Source of the DNA: Lujinxingia sediminis
GTDB lineage: Bacteria; Myxococcota_A; Bradymonadia; Bradymonadales; Bradymonadaceae
Assembly (NCBI RefSeq): GCF_004005565.1
Contig: NZ_SADD01000003.1
Coordinates: 62,001 to 126,000 of the forward strand
Length of the DNA stretch: 64,000 nucleotides
Reading direction: 5' to 3'
Shown: in pieces, positions 60,661-64,000 of the stretch
Layout of the letters: the number at the start of each line of letters is the position of its first letter
Numbering within the stretch: the first letter of the stretch is position 1
Made by a program: the position numbers and the translations under genes
Notes under the pieces: generated by a model
Told to the model about the DNA's origin: nothing
Seen by the model: the letters and a program-made list of their open reading frames with translations, nothing else
Database searches by the model: none

Positions 60661-61401
60661 ATGTCCAACTCGCAAGCCACCGATGTTGAGCTCTCCATTG
60701 TCATCCCCATCTACAACGAGGAGCTCATCCTGGAGTCCTCCGTCGAGGAGCTCACCGCCAACATCGCCGCCGACCCTCGCTTAAGCTCGCGCACCTACGA
60801 GCTGATCTTAAGTGAGAACGGATCTTCGGATAACACCGTCGCCCTGGCCAAATCGCTCCAGGAGCGTTTTCCGCAGCTGCGTATCCTCCACAGCGACGAG
60901 CCCAACTACGGCCTGGCCATGCGCCGCGGCATCATGGAAGCCCACGGTGAGATCGTGCTCTGCGATGAGATCGATCTCTGCGACACCGACTTCTACGCCC
61001 GCGCCCTCGAGAAGATCGAAGGTGAAGGCTACGACCTGGTTGTCGGCAGCAAGGCCCTGGATCGCTCCATGGATCACCGTCCGGCCTTCCGACGCCTGGC
61101 CACCCGCGTGCTCAACGGCCTCTTCCGCGTCTTTCTGGGCTTCCATGGCACCGACACCCACGGGCTCAAAGCCTTCCGACGCCAGCGCCTGCTTGACGTC
61201 ATCGATCGCTGCGTGGTCGACCGCGACCTCTTCGCCAGCGAGTTCGTCATCCGCGCCGAGCGCATGAACTTCCGCATGACCGAGATTCCGGTGCATATCG
61301 TCGAAAAGCGCCAGCCCTCCATCCACCTGGTGCGCCGCGTGCCCAACGTACTCAAGAACCTGGGCCGCCTGGTCTGGGTGATTCGCGTCACCAACCGATG
61401 A
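60661..61401 (+). CDS. Family 2 glycosyltransferase
   Basis: 246 aa, cytoplasmic, no membrane helices. The GT-A fold starts with ELSIVIPIYNEE; then SENGSSDNT and NYGLAMRRGI match dolichol-phosphate-mannose-synthase-like GT2 enzymes. CDEIDLCDTD holds the Asp residues near the expected metal-binding site. The C-terminal part (GLKAFRRQRLLDVIDR) is also GT2-like. Likely transfers a sugar from a nucleotide donor to a lipid or polysaccharide acceptor. Its stop overlaps the start of the polysaccharide deacetylase gene as ATGA, so the two are translationally coupled and probably act on the same glycan. The start at 61,661-1,000 (that is 60,661) is the ATG; a GTG lies 9 nt earlier. Confidence 0.88.
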   Translation: MSNSQATDVELSIVIPIYNEELILESSVEELTANIAADPRLSSRTYELILSENGSSDNTVALAKSLQERFPQLRILHSDEPNYGLAMRRGIMEAHGEIVLCDEIDLCDTDFYARALEKIEGEGYDLVVGSKALDRSMDHRPAFRRLATRVLNGLFRVFLGFHGTDTHGLKAFRRQRLLDVIDRCVVDRDLFASEFVIRAERMNFRMTEIPVHIVEKRQPSIHLVRRVPNVLKNLGRLVWVIRVTNR

Positions 61402-62381
61402 GCGCCCGCGCCTCCATCTCGGTCGACCTCGACGCCCTGACCTGCTACCGCCAGATCCACGGGCTGCCCCTGCAGCCCGTGGACGCTCAAGGCGACATCA
61501 CCTGGCGGGTCGGCGTCGCGCGTCTTCTGGATCTTTTCAAAGAGCACAACCTCCACGCCACCCTCTTTGTGGTCGGCCGCGATCTGGAGCACGACGCCCA
61601 CCGCGAGCTCGCCACGCGCGCGCACCGCGAAGGCCACGAGCTGGCCAATCACACCTACGATCACTTCTACGATCTGCGCCGGCGCACGTCGGACGTGATC
61701 CACGCGCAACTGCAGCGCTGCGACGACGCCATTGAGGCCACCGGCGCCCCGCGCCCGGTGGGGTTTCGCACCCCGGGCTACAACCTCAGCCACCCCCTGC
61801 TGCAAACCTCCCAACAGCTCGGCCATCGCTACGACGCCTCGGTCTTTGGCTGCGGTCCCTACTGGCTGGCCAAGGCCGCGGTGATGGCCTTTCGGGAGCT
61901 GCGCGGAGAGCCCAGCCGCAGCGACCGCACCGATGTGCGCGCGCTACGCGCGCCCCGCTCTCCTTATATCCCCGACCTGCAGCACTTCTGGCGCCGCGAC
62001 ATCACACCGCCCACCGACCCTGCATCAACCTACTGGGAGGTGCCGGTGGCCGTGCTTCCCGCCGGCAGCTTCCCGCTGATCGGCACCAGCCTGCACCTCC
62101 TCGATGCCCCGGGACTTGAGCGCCTCTGGCCGCTGATTGAGGCCTCCTTCCCCACCTACTTCGATCTTGAGTTTCACGCGCTCGACTTCATCGACGCCGA
62201 CGACATCCGCGACGAGCCCGACGCCGACCTGCTCATCGCCCGCCAGCCCGACCTGCGCATCCCCTGGCAGAAAAAGCGCGCGCGCTACGCGCGCACCCTC
62301 TCGCTGATGACCTCAAAGCGCACCCTGACTCCGATGCGCGATCTCTTCGCCACCCCGAAGGCCGCCGAGCTCTTCGGCTGA
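61398..62381 (+). CDS. Polysaccharide deacetylase family protein (NodB homology domain)
   Basis: 327 aa. NodB-fold motifs: SVDLDAL (Asp10, Asp12), HELANHTYDH (His85, His89) and GFRTPGYN (Arg124). These supply the catalytic Asp and the metal-binding Asp-His-His set of carbohydrate esterase family 4. No signal peptide is visible, so it should act in the cytoplasm, perhaps on a lipid-linked sugar made by the upstream glycosyltransferase. Such cytoplasmic pairs resemble the ArnC/ArnD arrangement (undecaprenyl-phosphate-linked sugar transfer, then deformylation), but the usual ArnD partners are absent; this is an analogy only. Overlaps the previous gene by 4 nt. Confidence 0.88.
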   Translation: MSARASISVDLDALTCYRQIHGLPLQPVDAQGDITWRVGVARLLDLFKEHNLHATLFVVGRDLEHDAHRELATRAHREGHELANHTYDHFYDLRRRTSDVIHAQLQRCDDAIEATGAPRPVGFRTPGYNLSHPLLQTSQQLGHRYDASVFGCGPYWLAKAAVMAFRELRGEPSRSDRTDVRALRAPRSPYIPDLQHFWRRDITPPTDPASTYWEVPVAVLPAGSFPLIGTSLHLLDAPGLERLWPLIEASFPTYFDLEFHALDFIDADDIRDEPDADLLIARQPDLRIPWQKKRARYARTLSLMTSKRTLTPMRDLFATPKAAELFG

Positions 62382-62460
62382 ACGACGTCGCACTCCCCGA
62401 CGGCGCGCAACGAGGCCCTGAGACCCGCGCTACGCATCAACCTCCCCCACGTCTCGTCGT

Positions 62461-62760
62461 TCAGTCCTGCTCGATGAAATGCCCGTCGCCCGGGATCGCC
62501 TCATCGACGATCGCCTGCTGAATCAGGCCCCGCGCCTGATCCACACGACCGCCTTCGACCGCCAGGCGCACCTCATCGTGGCCGCCTACGTGCACCGGCA
62601 TCATCGACATCTCCATCTCACGGGTAAAATACCCGATCGCCTCCTCATCAAAGATATCCGTCAAAATCTGCATCTCGGCAAAGTTCGCCGTGGCGTAGAT
62701 CTCGATCATCTCGACGTTTTCGTCGGTGGTCGGAGAGGAATGGGCTTTGGACTGTGTCAT
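62461..62760 (-). CDS. DUF2007-like small protein
   Basis: 99 aa, soluble. The sequence MIEIYATANFAEMQILTDIF and the following EEAIGYFTREM match the ferredoxin-like fold of DUF2007 (putative signal-transducing) proteins, which usually begin with a residue or strand pattern like VYTA..AEAE.ikalLe..GI. The C-terminal VRLAVEGGRVDQARGLIQQA is also typical. ATG at 62,760 has GGAGG 5 nt upstream. Role unknown in the family at large. Confidence 0.8.
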   Translation of the reverse strand: MTQSKAHSSPTTDENVEMIEIYATANFAEMQILTDIFDEEAIGYFTREMEMSMMPVHVGGHDEVRLAVEGGRVDQARGLIQQAIVDEAIPGDGHFIEQD

Positions 62761-62885
62761 AGCGACCTCCGGGAATCTTCACACGTCATGAAATGCAATC
62801 GTCCATCTGCTCGTCGCGGCTCCGATATACTACACACGTGCGCAGCCCGGGCAAGGGCGCTCGTCCCCCCGTTTTTATCTACAAA

Positions 62886-62959
<74 letters not shown>

Positions 62960-63011
62960 AAACGTTTGGACCCGAAGTCACGCCCTCTTCGGGGTGAGTT
63001 CGGGTCCGGAG

Positions 63012-63085
63012 TCGGGGCGGCAGGATTCGAACCTGCGACATCCTGCTCCCAAAGCAGGCGCGCTACCAGGCTGCGCCACGCCCCG
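63012..63085 (-). tRNA. tRNA-Pro, anticodon TGG
   Basis: 74 nt. Acceptor arms CGGGGCG and CGCCCCG pair perfectly, with discriminator A. The D-arm has GGCGCAGCCTGGTAGCGC, the anticodon loop TTTGGGA gives TGG, and the T-arm has GGTTCGAATCC. It lies 52 nt upstream of tRNA-Arg on the same strand, so the pair is probably co-transcribed. Confidence 0.95.
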
Positions 63086-63400
63086 ACATGCCAGCGACCA
63101 TCCGACGAGCATGCTCGCCATCGATCCGGCAAAAGTCTTCTTAATCGATTCGCGCTCGCGGTGCAACAACCTGCGCGCTGGAAAATCTCTTCGCCAATCC
63201 TCCCTATTCAAATCACTCAAAGCGTCGTAAATAAGCCATGTTGGGCCCGGGTGTGTCCGGCACCTTGCGCCTGATTTTTTTGTGCCTACATCTCTGTTCA
63301 GATGTTGGCGGGTAACCCCCCGGCGCCCTATTCCCCCGCGCGCCACCCCCCGGGTCGCCTGACCCTTGATCTTAATGCAACACCGATGGAGCTCTCAGTT
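63086..63400. other. Intergenic region between the tRNA pair and the rightmost gene
   Basis: Should hold the minus-strand tRNA promoter and the plus-strand promoter for the next gene. I could not assign -35/-10 boxes. The palindrome CGAGCATGCTCG lies at about 63,107-63,118. Confidence 0.4.
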
Positions 63401-63991
63401 ATGGCTTACAAAGCGCAGCTAGTTGTTCGTGCAAGTGATCGCGAAGGCGTCGAGGTTGTCGACGGCGTCAAAGCAATGGCCGATCGCCTCGGAAAAACCT
63501 ACTCCGAGATGGCCCTGGAGCTGCTGCGCTCCGCCCTGGGAACCCCTGCCTCCACCTCGGCCCCTGAGCCTGCACCTGCAGCTGAGGCGCCTCAGAAAGC
63601 CGCCGAACCGGCCGAAGCCCCCGCCCCAAAAGCCAGCGCCGCTCCGGTCAGCAAACCTGAAAAGGTCGCGAAAAAAGAACCGAAAAAAGAAAGCGCTGCT
63701 CCTAAAAAGTCCGCCGCAAAACGCACCTCCGCCAGTGGCGTCACCATCGACCTGAGCAAACCTCAGTCCATCATCGAAACCCTGATCGCCCACCGCGACA
63801 GCGACGGCGAAGAGGCCGCTTCTCGCGTGCTCGTCGACTTCTACGCGATCGCAAGCCCGGCGGACTCCTTCAAGCTCAAGCAAGCCCTGCAAGAACGACT
63901 CGGCGATGAGGCCTACGAGGCGTTGATGACCCCGGTCAAAGAGACCCCCGAGTACCGCGATTATAAAGATCGCGCCCTCTTCGGCCGATGA
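63401..63991 (+). CDS. Hypothetical protein with Ala/Pro/Lys-rich linker between two folded parts
   Basis: 196 aa, cytoplasmic. The N-terminus MAYKAQLVVRASDREGVEVV, then DGVKAMADRLGKTYSEMALELLRSAL, looks like a short beta strand followed by helices, possibly a ribbon-helix-helix-like fold. A ~75-residue Ala/Pro/Lys-rich linker follows. The C-terminal ~65 residues are helical (PADSFKLKQALQERLGDEAYE). The ATG at 63,401 has GGAG 9 nt upstream; the frame extends back to 63,302 without a better start. Not recognised. The gene is complete in the window. Confidence 0.8.
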   Translation: MAYKAQLVVRASDREGVEVVDGVKAMADRLGKTYSEMALELLRSALGTPASTSAPEPAPAAEAPQKAAEPAEAPAPKASAAPVSKPEKVAKKEPKKESAAPKKSAAKRTSASGVTIDLSKPQSIIETLIAHRDSDGEEAASRVLVDFYAIASPADSFKLKQALQERLGDEAYEALMTPVKETPEYRDYKDRALFGR

Positions 63992-64000
63992 AGCCTCGGG

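Overview
The window is dominated by an intact type I-E CRISPR-Cas locus, followed by a high-GC chromosomal segment rich in secreted and lipid-anchored proteins. The organism is probably a Gram-negative, deltaproteobacteria-like bacterium. I lean towards Bradymonadales-type predatory bacteria because of the many lipoproteins with Asp/Gly-rich linkers, NGGCG-type EGF-like repeats and a MYXO-CTERM-like tail. This placement is inference; no rRNA gene is present to confirm it.

1-17,090 is one CRISPR array that starts before the window. I count 280 complete repeats plus a 7-nt remnant of another, giving 280 spacers. The period is 61 nt except for three 62-nt units. The array is read on the minus strand, and its leader (17,091-17,214) lies against cas2. 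Inside it are a five-spacer block duplicated 150 units apart, a pair of spacers from diverged copies of the same coding sequence, and about 18 repeats whose last, PAM-derived base is not the usual G.

17,215-26,236 holds the full minus-strand operon cas3-cse1-cse2-cas7e-cas5e-cas6e-cas1-cas2, with all diagnostic motifs visible and mostly overlapping or short junctions. Upstream of cas3 lie a perfect 8-bp inverted repeat and a non-coding locus of about 16 units of 42 nt (26,607-27,276). That locus carries GCTCGCGAGC palindromes in alternating orientation and is not explained by any gene.

27,761-46,667 is a surface-protein region. After an orphan helical protein come six paralogous minus-strand lipoproteins (Cys-rich N-terminus, 3-9 NGGCG EGF-like repeats, two beta-sandwich domains) interrupted by a membrane-anchored serine hydrolase. 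Two adjacent plus-strand lipoproteins with low-complexity acidic linkers and a related C-terminal domain follow, then a protein with a C-terminal sorting-type tail. The six-gene family shows tandem duplication, including duplicated flanks and terminators, and very uneven divergence along the protein.

46,790-63,991 is more ordinary chromosome: an ABC exporter, homoserine kinase, an outer-membrane barrel protein, several lipoproteins, an exported MsrB, an EamA transporter, RecX, a glycosyltransferase/polysaccharide deacetylase pair, a DUF2007-like protein, tRNA-Arg(TCT), tRNA-Pro(TGG), and an Ala/Pro/Lys-linker protein at the right edge.
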